This document shows positions 20,716 through 33,420 of a stretch of 64,000 bases of DNA, in pieces; the first letter of the stretch is position 1, and each line of letters starts with the position of its first letter. The DNA comes from Gymnothorax reevesii. Its lineage: Eukaryota > Chordata > Actinopteri > Anguilliformes > Muraenidae. The translations under genes and the position numbers were made by a program. The stretch is taken from the NCBI GenBank assembly GCA_029721435.1, contig CM056574.1, forward strand, positions 78,897,001 through 78,961,000, given 5' to 3'. The notes under the pieces are model-generated. The model was given only the letters and a program-made list of their open reading frames with translations, made no database searches and had not been told where the DNA came from.

Positions 20716-23700
20716 CAGGTCTCAAAAAAGTTGGGACACTTGTAAAAAGGGGCTTTAAAAGCATTGAATTTCCAAGAGAATCAGCTGAAAGAACATTTAG
20801 CAAGTAATTAAGTTAACTGTCATCTGCTGCGCAATATGATTACTTATAAAAGGGTTGTCATTGAGAGGCTGAGTTTCTCAGAAGTAAAGATGTCCAGAGG
20901 CTCTCCCACCTGTGAAGGCTTGCATAAAAAAAAATGTTGAATACTTTAAAAACACTGCTCCTCGACGTTAAATTGCAAAGGCATTGAAGGTCTCATCATT
21001 TTCAGTACATGACAACATCAAAAGATTCAGAGTAACTGGAAAAATGTCTGCGTGTAAGGGACTAGGCCGAGACCTTTACTGGATGCCCTTTATCTTTGGA
21101 CCCTCAGATGCCACTGCATCACTCACTGGCATGATTCTTGGGATTCTGCAATAAAAGAGAAAGAAAAAACATCACTGATTATACCTAGAACTGCCACAAG
21201 GTCATTTTGACCTCCATTAGTCCCAGTGCAAAAAAATGTAAATGGACTATATAGCGGCTGACTATGGAGCTAGTCAGATTGGCAGCTCAAAGCACTTGAC
21301 AGTAGCCTAATACCTCACGTATGCCCATTTAAGCAACACATTCATACACTGACGGCTACGCAAGGCAGTCAACTGCAACTGCATTTTGTTACTTTTTGAA
21401 TGGTGTGCAGGCGCATATATAAGCCAGTTGCTGTCATGACGTCAGAATCAATTTGTTCTCCCATTTTGCAGGTAGAAATTGTGATTGTCACAGAGCTGTT
21501 CTTCTATTCATTTAGTTTATTTAGTAAGCTGGTTAGGATTCCAGAAAAAGAAATGGATCAGAGGAAACGGATGAATGTAAGTCAGGCTTTGGCAAAGCTT
21601 CAGGACATGAGTTCTTGTGAGTCAGATGGAGAAGAAATATCAGGGCACAGTGATGCTTCTAAGTCTAGTGAATCCGACTCCGATTTTGAAACTGAATGCG
21701 ATCGTGAGCCACACGGTAAAGGTATCACAGCTGCTGGGCAAACTAAGCCTTTGATGCCAGGAAGGTCACCAAAACTGGATATTTATTCACGTCATAATGC
21801 TTAGGTTCCACAGCATAATTTCAAGTCCAAATACTTTGAAACATTTAAAATTAGCCACAATAGCCAACAAATTGAAGCTTTAAAGCTCTGACCTCTATAC
21901 TATTTAATCAATGAAGAATCTTAGCAAAACACCATTTATTGTCCTCCGAATTCTGAAAGTACTTTGAAATGCTTTCACTGAGGCAACACGTCACAGCTTA
22001 GAAGTATTACAAAGAGTGGTGCATTTTTGTCAATAAAGAGGATGCAGTCATATTTCCACGTCATCCATGCCATGATGAAGGGAGACGCAGTAGCGCTGTG
22101 GAGAGCATGGGCTTGACTTGGGATGGAAAAATTCTGTGTTCAAGTCCTTGCCTTAGCCTGTGCAAAGTGTTCTCAGGCAAAACTCTTCACTTCCACACTG
22201 CCTCACTCTACCCAGGTGTACAAATGGGTACCAGCAAAATTGTCAGCGAAACTTGACTGAGAGCAGTGGGAGAACCCGAGTTGGACTAGTGTCCCATCGA
22301 GGGGGTTTAGCAATACTCCTATTTGCTTCATGTCACAGAAACCAGGGTTAAACACAGGCCTGGTGGGCCTCCAGGCATGACCTCCATGCATGGTTACAAA
22401 TAGTCTTTATTCCGCCTGAGAAGCTGCTCATTTTGAAAACAAGAAGGGCACTTGGTAGAGCTCATACCTCCGCCATGCCCACATGTAAGTATTATTGGTT
22501 CTGGATCCAGGAGAGTATCATCCAGACCAACAACAGCTGTGATTAGTTCTGATTTTAGGGCAGATTCTATTCAGTGCTGAAATTTTATGAAAATCTGTTC
22601 ATTACATAAGGACATACCGAATTGTTCCGAATATAAGACCATTCTGGATATGAGACTACTCCCCTTTCTCAAGTCATATTTTAGAAAAAATAGGGTTTTG
22701 ATGACAAAATCTTGTTTTAGTCACTAAAGAATGATAATCATCGCAAAAATTTCTTTGAAAATACTGATAAAACAAACTGAAAGAAAAACCAATATAAAAG
22801 ATTGCAGGCTGTTGTTTTGCGCCATCTATTGTTGTGAACATGTATTGAGTATAGACTATAAAACGCACACACAGGATGACTGTTATTGTTGGAAGCCTGG
22901 TCCACGGAAAATACGACGACGCCATTTCTCCGCTGTGACGTGTCTTTAATGGAACGGCGGAGGCGTCAAAGTTAAAACAGGGTCACTTGAGCAAAAGGAG
23001 AGAAAATAGTAAACATGCCCGATGGACGAGAGATGTTAATTTACTGAGATTCCGCTGAGAAGTCACTGTTATGTCAAAGACGCAGAGTGCATCGTATGCC
23101 TGTTCCGTGGATATATAAAAAGCACCGTTGCCATAAACATATCTCCCCAGCGGGCCACGGTACGAAGCAGATTCCCCGTCCGTCATGGAGACGTATACAG
23201 GCGTACGTGCGATTAGGTAGTGATTGTTTTTAAATTTCATTTGATTTCATTTGACACACTCTTTTTACTTGAACAAAAGATTGACTGCAATTCCGCACCA
23301 TGCTTTCTGTTAACGTTCTGACAAAATGTGCCAGCCCTCCATGCTGAGGGTCGGGCGTGTAAAGTCACCGAACAGGCCTTGTGGTGACGTGTCTTAAATG
23401 GAACACCCGAGGCGTCATAAATCAGACCGGGTCACTTGAGCAGAAGAAAACAAAGGAGTAAACAAGCCCGATGGATGAGAGGTTCGAATTCTCTTGGATT
23501 CTGCTGAGAAGTCGCAGTGACGTCAAAGAGCCAGAGTGCATCGAATGTTCAATTTGTTGCTATAACAACAGCACCGTTGCTATAAACAACTCTGCCCAGG
23601 GGGCCGACGGAAGAATGCTGATTCTCAGTCCGTGTCCAATGCTCATGGAAACATGTCCAGGTGTACGTGCGATTTGGCAGTGATTTTCTTTTTATGAAAT

Positions 23701-23892
23701 TAGATTTTAATTGACTCACTCTTTGTTTAAACAAAAAAATGACCGCTATTCAGTAGCATGCTTTCTGTTTATGTATTGACAAAATGTGCCTGCCCTCCAC
23801 TTAGCCGTCGGGCTTGTCTTGTGACCAGACAGACTGTCCGCTGTGACGTGTCTTAAATGGATCAGCGGAGGTTTCAAATTCTCCGGCAGCTA
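20716..23892 (+). repeat. Monomer M6, class B, higher-order position 4
   Basis: Tc1 remnant 20716-21139, SINE 22081-22381, sub-repeats 22922-23890. CCATTTAAGCAAC (~21325) and TCCATGCATGG (~22383) are shared with M12 and M15 only. Confidence 0.93.
21553..21804 (+). CDS. piggyBac-like N-terminal fragment, M6 copy
   Basis: Protein identical to the M3 copy. Confidence 0.35.
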   Translation: MDQRKRMNVSQALAKLQDMSSCESDGEEISGHSDASKSSESDSDFETECDREPHGKGITAAGQTKPLMPGRSPKLDIYSRHNA

Positions 23893-26800
23893 CAGGTCTC
23901 AAAAAAGTTGGGACACTTGTAAAAAGGGGCTTTAAAAGCATTGAATTTCTAAGAGAATCAGCTGAAAGAACATTTAGCAAGTAATTAAGTTAACTGTCAT
24001 CTGCTGCGCAACATGATTACTTATGAAAGGGTTGTCATTGAGAGGCTGAGTTTCTCAGAAGTAAAGATGGCCAGAGGCTCTCCCACCTGTGAAGGCTTGC
24101 ATAAAAAAAATGTTGAATACTTTAAAAACACTGCTCCTCGACGTTAAATTGCAAAGGCATTGAAGGTCTCATCATCTTCAGTACATGACATCATCAAAAG
24201 ATTCAGAGTAACTGGAAAAATCTCTGCGTGTAAGGGACTAGGCTGAGACCTTTACTGGATGCCCTTTATCTTCGGACCCTCAGATGCCACTGCATCACTC
24301 ACTGGCATGATTCTTGGGATTCTGCAATAATAGAGAAAGAAAAAACATCACTGATTATACCTAGAACTGCCACAAGGTCATTTTGACCTCCATTAGTCCC
24401 AGTGCAAAAAAATGTAAATGGACTATATAGCGGCTGACTATGGAGCTAGTCAGATTGGCAGCTCAAAGCACTTGACAGTAGCCTAATACCTCACGTATGC
24501 CCATTTATGCAACACATTCATACACTGACGGCTACGCAAGGCAGTCAACTGCAACTGCATCTTGTTACTTTTTGAATGGTGTGCAGGCGCATATATAAGC
24601 CAGTTGCTGTCATGACGTCAGAATCAATTTGTTCTCCCATTTTGCAGGTAGAAATTGTGATTGTCACAGAGCTGTTCTTCTATTCATTTAGTTTATTTAG
24701 TAAGCTGGTTAGGATTCCAGAAAAAGAAATGGATCAGAGGAAACGGATGAATGTAAGTCAGGCTTTGGCAAAGCTTCAGGACATGAGTTCTTGTGAGTCA
24801 GATGGAGAAGAAATATCAGGGCACAGTGATGCTTCTAAGTCTAGTGAATCCGACTCCGATTTTGAAACTGAATGCGATCGTGAGCCACACGGTAAAGGTA
24901 TCACAGCTGCTGGGCAAACTAAGCCTTTGATGCCAGGAAGGTCACCAAAACTGGATATTTATTCACGTCATAATGCTTAGGTTTCACAGCATAATTTCAA
25001 GTCCAAATACTTTGAAACATTTAAAATTAGCCACAATAGCCAACAAATTGAAGCTTTAAAGCTCTGACCTCTATACTATTTAATCAATGAAGAATCTTAG
25101 CAAAACACCATTTATTGTCCTCCGAATTCTGAAAGTACTTTGAAATGCTTTCACTGAGGCAACACGTCACAGCTTAGAAGTATTACAAGAGTGGTGCATT
25201 TTTGTCAATAAAGAGGATGCAGTCATATTTCCACGTCATCCATGCCATGATGAAGGGAGACGCAGTAGCGCTGTGGAGAGCATGGGCTTGACTTGGGATG
25301 GAAAAATTCTGTGTTCAAGTCCTTGCCTTAGCCTGTGCAAAGTGTTCTCAGGCAAAACTCTTCACTTCCACACTGCCTCACTCTACCCAGGTGTACAAAT
25401 GGGTACCAGCAAAATTGTCAGCGAAACTTGACTGAGAGCAGTGGGAGAACCCGAGTTGGACTAGTGTCCCATCGAGGGGGTTTAGCAATACTCCTATTTG
25501 CTTCATGTCACAGAAACCAGGGTTAAACACAGGCCTGGTGGGCCTCCAGGCATGACCTCCACGCATGGTTAGAAATAGTCTTTATTCCGTCTGAGAAGCT
25601 GCTCATTTTGAAAACAAGAAGGGCACTTGGTAGAGCTCATACCTCCGCCATGCCCACATGTAAGTATTATTGGTTCTGGATCCAGGAGAGTATCATCCAG
25701 ACCAACAACAGCTGTGATTAGTTCTGATTTTAGGGCAGATTCTATTCAGTGCTGAAATTTTATGAAAATCTGTTCATTACATAAGGACATACCGAATTGT
25801 TCCGAATATAAGACCATTCTGGATATGAGACTACTCCCCTTTCTCAAGTCATATTTTAGAAAAAATAGGGTTTTGATGACAAAATCTTGTTTTAGTCACT
25901 AAAGAATGATAATCATCGCAAAAATTTCTTTGAAAATACTGATAAAACAAACTGAAAGAAAAACCAATATAAAAGATTGCAGGCTGTTGTTTTGCGCCAT
26001 CTATTGTTGTGAACATGTATTGAGTATAGACTATAAAACGCACACACAGGATGACTGTTATTGTTGGAAGCCTGGTCCACGGAAAATACGACGACGCCAT
26101 TTCTCCGCTGTGACGTGTCTTTAATGGAACGGCGGAGGCGTCAAAGTTAAAACAGGGTCACTTGAGCAAAAGGAGAGAAAATAGTAAACATGCCCGATGG
26201 ACGAGAGATGTTAATTTACTGAGATTCCGCTGAGAAGTCACTGTTATGTCAAAGACGCAGAGTGCATCGTATGCCTGTTCCGTGGATATATAAAAAGCAC
26301 CGTTGCCATAAACATATCTCCCCAGCGGGCCACGGTACGAAGCAGATTCCCCGTCCGTCATGGAGACGTATACAGGCGTACGTGCGATTAGGTAGTGATT
26401 GTTTTTAAATTTCATTTGATTTCATTTGACACACTCTTTTTACTTGAACAAAAGATTGACTGCAATTCCGCACCATGCTTTCTGTTAACGTTCTGACAAA
26501 ATGTGCCAGCCCTCCATGCTGAGGGTCGGGCGTGTAAAGTCACCGAACAGGCCTTGTGGTGACGTGTCTTAAATGGAACACCCGAGGCGTCATAAATCAG
26601 ACCGGGTCACTTGAGCAGAAGAAAACAAAGGAGTAAACAAGCCCGATGGATGAGAGGTTCGAATTCTCTTGGATTCTGCTGAGAAGTCGCAGTGACGTCA
26701 AAGAGCCAGAGTGCATCGAATGTTCAATTTGTTGCTATAACAACAGCACCGTTGCTATAAACAACTCTGCCCAGGGGGCCGACGGAAGAATGCTGATTCT

Positions 26801-27068
26801 CAGTCCGTGTCCAATGCTCATGGAAACATGTCCAGGTGTACGTGCGATTTGGCAGTGATTTTCTTTTTATGAAATTAGATTTTAATTGACTCACTCTTTG
26901 TTTAAACAAAAAAAATGACCGCTATTCAGTAGCATGCTTTCTGTTTATGTATTGACAAAATGTGCCTGCCCTCCACTTAGCCGTCGGGCTTGTCTTGTGA
27001 CCAGACAGACTGTCCGCTGTGACGTGTCTTAAATGGATCAGCGGAGGTTTCAAATTCTCCGGCAGCTA
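23893..27068 (+). repeat. Monomer M7, class B, higher-order position 5
   Basis: Tc1 remnant 23893-24315 (one A shorter), SINE 25256-25556, sub-repeats 26097-27066. GCATCTTGTTAC (~24558) appears here and in M13, M16 and M17. TTACAAGAG before the SINE is shared with M13. Confidence 0.93.
24729..24980 (+). CDS. piggyBac-like N-terminal fragment, M7 copy
   Basis: Protein identical to the M3 copy. The base after the stop is GTTTC rather than GTTCC, as in M0, M1, M13 and M16-M19. Confidence 0.35.
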   Translation: MDQRKRMNVSQALAKLQDMSSCESDGEEISGHSDASKSSESDSDFETECDREPHGKGITAAGQTKPLMPGRSPKLDIYSRHNA

Positions 27069-30000
27069 CAGGTCTCAAAAAAGTTGGGACACTTGTAAAA
27101 AGGGGCTTTAAAAGCATTGAATTTCTAAGAGAATCAGCTGAAAGAACATTTAGCAAGTAATTAAGTTAACTGTCATCTGCTGCGCAACATGATTACTTAT
27201 GAAAGGGTTGTCATTGAGAGGCTGAGTTTCTCAGAAGTAAAGATGGCCAGAGGCTCTCCCACCTGTGAAGGCTTGCATAAAAAAAAATGTTGAATACTTT
27301 AAAAACACTGCTCCTCGACGTTAAATTGCAAAGGCATTGAAGGTCTCATCATCTTCAGTACATGACATCATCAAAAGATTCAGAGTAACTGGAAAAATCT
27401 CTGCGTGTAAGGGACTAGGCCGAGACCTTTACTGGATGCCCTTTATCTTTGGACCCTCAGATGCCACTGCATCACTCACTGGCATGATTCTTGGGATTCT
27501 GCAATAATAGAGAAAGAAAAAACATCACTGATTATACCTAGAACTGCCACAAGGTCATTTTGACCTCCATTAGTCCCAGTGCAAAAAAATGTAAATGGAC
27601 TATATAGCGGCTGACTATGGAGCTAGTCAGATTGGCAGCTCAAAGCACTTGACAGTAGCCTAATACCTCACGTATGCCCATTTATGCAACACATTCATAC
27701 ACTGACGGCTACGCAAGGCAGTCAGCTGCAACTGCATTTTGTTACTTTTTGAATGGTGTGCAGGCGCATATATAAGCCAGTTGCTGTCATGACGTCAGAA
27801 TCAATTTGTTCTCCCATTTTGCAGGTAGAAATTGTGATTGTCACAGAGCTGTTCTTCTATTCATTTAGTTTATTTAGTAAGCTGGTTAGGATTCCAGAAA
27901 AAGAAATGGATCAGAGGAAACGGATGAATGTAAGTCAGGCTTTGGCAAAGCTTCAGGACATGAGTTCTTGTGAGTCAGATGGAGAAGAAATATCAGGGCA
28001 CAGTGATGCTTCTAAGTCTAGTGAATCCGACTCCGATTTTGAAACTGAATGCGATCGTGAGCCACACGGTAAAGGTATCACAGCTGCTGGGCAAACTAAG
28101 CCTTTGATGCCAGGAAGGTCACCAAAACTGGATATTTATTCACGTCATAATGCTTAGGTTCCACAGCATAATTTCAAGTCCAAATACTTTGAAACATTTA
28201 AAATTAGCCACAATAGCCAACAAATTGAAGCTTTAAAGCTCTGACCTCTATACTATTTAATCAATGAAGAATCTTAGCAAAACACCATTTATTGTCCTCC
28301 GAATTCTGAAAGTACTTTGAAATGCTTTCACTGAGGCAACACGTCACAGCTTAGAAGTATTACAAAGAGTGGTGCATTTTTGTCAATAAAGAGGATGCAG
28401 TCATATTTCCACGTCATCCATGCCATGATGAAGGGAGACGCAGTAGCGCTGTGGAGAGCATGGGCTTGACTTGGGATGGAAAAATTCTGTGTTCAAGTCC
28501 TTGCCTTAGCCTGTGCAAAGTGTTCTCAGACAAAACTCTTCACTTCCACACTGCCTCACTCTACCCAGGTGTAGAAATGGGTACCAGCAAAATTGTCAGC
28601 GAAACTTGACTGAGAGCAGTGGGAGAACCCGAGTTGGACTAGTGTCCCATCGAGGGGGTTTAGCAATACTCCTATTTGCTTCATGTCACAGAAACCAGGG
28701 TTAAACACAGGCCTGGTGGGCCTCCAGGCATGACCTCCACGCATGGTTAGAAATAGTCTTTATTCTGTCTGAGCAGCTGCTCATTTTGAAAACAAGAAGG
28801 GCACTGGGTAGAGCTCATACCTCCGCCATGCCCACATGTAAGTATTATTGGTTCTGGATCCAGGAGAGTATCATCCAGACCAACAACAGCTGTGATTAGT
28901 TCTGCTTTTAGGGCAGATTCTATTCAGTGCTGAAATTTTATTAAAATCTGTTCATTACATAAGGACATACCGAATTGTTCCGAATATAAGACGATTCTGG
29001 ATATGAGACTACTCCCCTTTCTCAAGTCATATTTTGGAAAAAATTGGGTTTTGATGACAAAATCTTGTTTTATTCACTAAAGAATGATAATCATCGCAAA
29101 AATTTCTTTGAAAATACTGATAAAACAAACTGAAAGAAAAACCAATATAAAAGATTGCAGGCTGTTGTTTTGCGCCATCTATTGTTGTGAACATGTATTG
29201 AGTATAGACAAAAAACGCACACACAGGATGACTGTTATTGTTGGAAGCCTGGTCCACGGAAAATACGACGACCTCATTTCTCCGCTGTGACGTGTCTTTA
29301 ATGGAACGGCGGAGGCATCAAAGATAAAACAGGGTCACTTGAGCAAAAGGAGAGAAAATAGTAAACATGCCCGATGGACGAGAAATGTTAATTTACTGAG
29401 ATTCCGCTGAGAAGTCACTGTTATGTCAAAGACGCAGAGTGCATCGTATGCCTGTTCCGTGGATATATAAAAAGCACCGTTGCCAAAAACATATCTCCCC
29501 AGCGGGCCACGGTACGAAGCAGATTCCCCGTCCGTCATGGAGACATATACAGGCGTACGTGCGATTAGGTAGTGATTGTTTTTAAATTTCATTTGATTTC
29601 ATTTGACACACTCTTTTTACTTGAACAAAAGATTGACTGCAATTCCGCACCATGCTTCCTGTTAACGTTCTGACAAAATGTGCCAGCCCTCCATGCTGAG
29701 GGTCGGGCGTGTAAAGTCACCGAACAGGCCTTGTGGTGACGTGTCTTAAATGGAACACCCGAGGCGTCATAAATCAGACCGGGTCACTTGAGCAGAAGAA
29801 AACAAAGGAGTAAACAAGCCCGATGGATGAGAGGTTCGAATTCTCTTGGATTCTGCTGAGAAGTCGCAGTGACGTCAAAGAGCCAGAGTGCATCGAATGT
29901 TCAATTTGTTGCTATAACAACAGCACCGTTGCTATAAACAACTCTGCCCAGGGGGCCGACGGAAGAATCCTGATTCTCAGTCCGTGTCCAATGCTCATGG

Positions 30001-30244
30001 AAACATGTCCAGGTGTACGTGCGATTTGGCAGTAATTTTATTTTTATGAAATGAGATTTTAATTGACTCACTCTTTGTTTCAACAAAAAAATGACCGCTA
30101 TTCAGTAGCATGCTTTCTGTATATGTATTGACAAAATGTGCCTGCCCTCCACTTAGCCGTCGGGCTTGTCTTGTGACCAGACAGACTGTCCGCTGTGACG
30201 TGTCTTAAATGGATCAGCGGAGGTTTCAAATTCTTCGGCAGCTA
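27069..30244 (+). repeat. Monomer M8, class A, higher-order position 6, apparent hybrid
   Basis: Tc1 remnant 27069-27492, SINE 28434-28734, sub-repeats 29274-30242. Up to ~29,990 its variants match M5 (CAAAAACATATC, GCTTCCTGTTAAC, GAATCCTGATT). From ~30,050 they match M2 (GAAATGAGATT, TTCTTCGG, GCAACATGATT). Confidence 0.92.
27906..28157 (+). CDS. piggyBac-like N-terminal fragment, M8 copy
   Basis: Protein identical to the M3 copy. Confidence 0.35.
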   Translation: MDQRKRMNVSQALAKLQDMSSCESDGEEISGHSDASKSSESDSDFETECDREPHGKGITAAGQTKPLMPGRSPKLDIYSRHNA

Positions 30245-33200
30245 CAGGTCTCAAAAAAGTTGGGACACTTGTAAAAAGGGGCTTTAAAAGCATTGAATTT
30301 CCAAGAGAATCAGCTGAAAGAACATTTAGCAAGTAATTAAGTTAACTGTCATCTGCTGCGCAACATGATTACTTATAAAAGGGTTGTCATTGAGAGGCTG
30401 AGTTTCTCAGAAGTAAAGATGTCCAGAGGCTCTCCCACCTGTGAAGGCTTGCATAAAAAAAAATGTTGAATACTTTAAAAACACTGCTCCTCGACGTTAA
30501 ATTGCAAAGGCATTGAAGGTCTCATCATTTTCAGTACATGACAACATCAAAAGATTCAGAGTAACTGGAAAAATGTCTGCGTGTAAGGGACTAGGCCGAG
30601 ACCTTTACTGGATGCCCTTTATCTTTGGACCCTCAGATGCCACTGCATCACTCACTGGCATGATTCTTGGGATTCTGCAATAATAGAGAAAGAAAAAACA
30701 TCACTGATTATACCTAGAACTGCCACAAGGTCATTTTGACCTCCATTAGTCCCAGTGCAAAAAAATGTAAATGGACTATATAGCGGCTGACTATGGAGCT
30801 AGTCAGATTGGCAGCTCAAAGCACTTGACAGTAGCCTAATACCTCACGTATGCCCATTTATGCAACACATTCATACACTGACGGCTACGCAAGGCAGTCA
30901 ACTGCAACTGCATTTTGTTACTTTTTGAATGGTGTGCAGGCGCATATATAAGCCAGTTGCTGTCATGACGTCAGAATCAATTTGTTCTCCCATTTTGCAG
31001 GTAGAAATTGTGATTGTCACAGAGCTGTTCTTCTATTCATTTAGTTTATTTAGTAAGCTGGTTAGGATTCCAGAAAAAGAAATGGATCAGAGGAAACGGA
31101 TGAATGTAAGTCAGGCTTTGGCAAAGCTTCAGGACATGAGTTCTTGTGAGTCAGATGGAGAAGAAATATCAGGGCACAGTGATGCTTCTAAGTCTAGTGA
31201 ATCCGACTCTGATTTTGAAACTGAATGCGATCGTGAGCCACACGGTAAAGGTATCACAGCTGCTGGGCAAACTAAGCCTTTGATGCCAGGAAGGTCACCA
31301 AAACTGGATATTTATTCACGTCATAATGCTTAGGTTCCACAGCATAATTTCAAGTCCAAATACTTTGAAACATTTAAAATTAGCCACAATAGCCAACAAA
31401 TTGAAGCTTTAAAGCTCTGACCTCTATACTATTTAATCAATGAAGAATCTTAGCAAAACACCATTTATTGTCCTCCGAATTCTGAAAGTACTTTGAAATG
31501 CTTTCACTGAGGCAACACGTCACAGCTTAGAAGTATTACAAAGAGTGGTGCATTTTTGTCAATAAAGAGGATGCAGTCATATTTCCACGTCATCCATGCC
31601 ATGATGAAGGGAGACGCAGTAGCGCTGTGGAGAGCATGGGCTTGACTTGGGATGGAAAAATTCTGTGTTCAAGTCCTTGCCTTAGCCTGTGCAAAGTGTT
31701 CTCAGACAAAACTCTTCACTTCCACACTGCCTCACTCTACCCAGGTGTAGAAATGGGTACCAGCAAAATTGTCAGCGAAACTTGACTGAGAGCAGTGGGA
31801 GAACCCGAGTTGGACTAGTGTCCCATCGAGGGGGTTTAGCAATACTCCTATTTGCTTCATGTCACAGAAACCAGGGTTAAACACAGGCCTGGTGGGCCTC
31901 CAGGCATGACCTCCACGCATGGTTAGAAATAGTCTTTATTCTGTCTGAGCAGCTGCTCATTTTGAAAACAAGAAGGGCACTGGGTAGAGCTCATACCTCC
32001 GCCATGCCCACATGTAAGTATTATTGGTTCTGGATCCAGGAGAGTATCATCCAGACCAACAACAGCTGTGATTAGTTCTGCTTTTAGGGCAGATTCTATT
32101 CAGTGCTGAAATTTTATTAAAATCTGTTCATTACATAAGGACATACCGAATTGTTCCGAATATAAGACGATTCTGGATATGAGACTACTCCCCTTTCTCA
32201 AGTCATATTTTGGAAAAAATTGGGTTTTGATGACAAAATCTTGTTTTATTCACTAAAGAATGATAATCATCGCAAAAATTTCTTTGAAAATACTGATAAA
32301 ACAAACTGAAAGAAAAACCAATATAAAAGATTGCAGGCTGTTGTTTTGCGCCATCTATTGTTGTGAACATGTATTGAGTATAGACAAAAAACGCACACAC
32401 AGGATGACTGTTATTGTTGGAAGCCTGGTCCACGGAAAATACGACGACCTCATTTCTCCGCTGTGACGTGTCTTTAATGGAACGGCGGAGGCATCAAAGA
32501 TAAAACAGGGTCACTTGAGCAAAAGGAGAGAAAATAGTAAACATGCCCGATGGACGAGAAATGTTAATTTACTGAGATTCCGCTGAGAAGTCACTGTTAT
32601 GTCAAAGACGCAGAGTGCATCGTATGCCTGTTCCGTGGATATATAAAAAGCACCGTTGCCATAAACATATCTCCCCAGCGGGCCACGGTACGAAGCAGAT
32701 TCCCCGTCCGTCATGGAGACATATACAGGCGTACGTGCGATTAGGTAGTGATTGTTTTTAAATTTCATTTGATTTCATTTGACACACTCTTTTTACTTGA
32801 ACAAAAGATTGACTGCAATTCCGCACCATGCTTCCTGTTAACGTTCTGACAAAATGTGCCAGCCCTCCATGCTGAGGGTCGGGCGTGTAAAGTCACCGAA
32901 CAGGCCTTGTGGTGACGTGTCTTAAATGGAACACCCGAGGCGTCATAAATCAGACCGGGTCACTTGAGCAGAAGAAAACAAAGGAGTAAACAAGCCCGAT
33001 GGATGAGAGGTTCGAATTCTCTTGGATTCTGCTGAGAAGTCGCAGTGACGTCAAAGAGCCAGAGTGCATCGAATGTTCAATTTGTTGCTATAACAACAGC
33101 ACCGTTGCTAGAAACAACTCTGCCCAGGGGGCCGACGGAAGAATCCTGATTCTCAGTCCGTGTCCAATGCTCATGGAAACATGTCCAGGTGTACGTGCGA

Positions 33201-33420
33201 TTTGGCAGTAATTTTATTTTTATGAAATTAGATTTTAATTGACTCACTCTTTGTTTCAACAAAAAAATGACCGCTATTCAGTAGCATGCTTTCTGTATAT
33301 GTATTGACAAAATGTGCCTGCCCTCCACTCAGCCGTCGGGCTTGTCTTGTGACCAGACAGACTGTCCGCTGTGACGTGTCTTAAATGGATCAGCGGAGGT
33401 TTCAAATTCTCCGGCAGCTA
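30245..33420 (+). repeat. Monomer M9, class A, higher-order position 1
   Basis: Tc1 remnant 30245-30668, SINE 31610-31910, sub-repeats 32450-33418. Shares with M3 both GCTAGAAACAAC and a silent TCT in the Ser codon before DFETE. Confidence 0.93.
31082..31333 (+). CDS. piggyBac-like N-terminal fragment, M9 copy
   Basis: Protein identical to the M3 copy, sharing M3's silent Ser43 TCT codon. Confidence 0.35.
   Translation: MDQRKRMNVSQALAKLQDMSSCESDGEEISGHSDASKSSESDSDFETECDREPHGKGITAAGQTKPLMPGRSPKLDIYSRHNA

Larger units (their letters stand above)
11187..30244 (+). repeat. Higher-order repeat, copy 1 (M3-M8, 19,058 bp)
   Basis: Six monomers in class order A, B, A, B, B, A. Position-specific variants are shared with the next 19,058 bases: GCTAGAAACAAC in M3 and M9; GATCAACGGAGG in M4 and M10; CTATACATTTAG in M5 and M11; CCATTTAAGCAAC and TCCATGCATGG in M6 and M12; GCATCTTG and an eight-A run in M7 and M13. 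Every landmark I compared is displaced by exactly 19,058. Confidence 0.9.
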
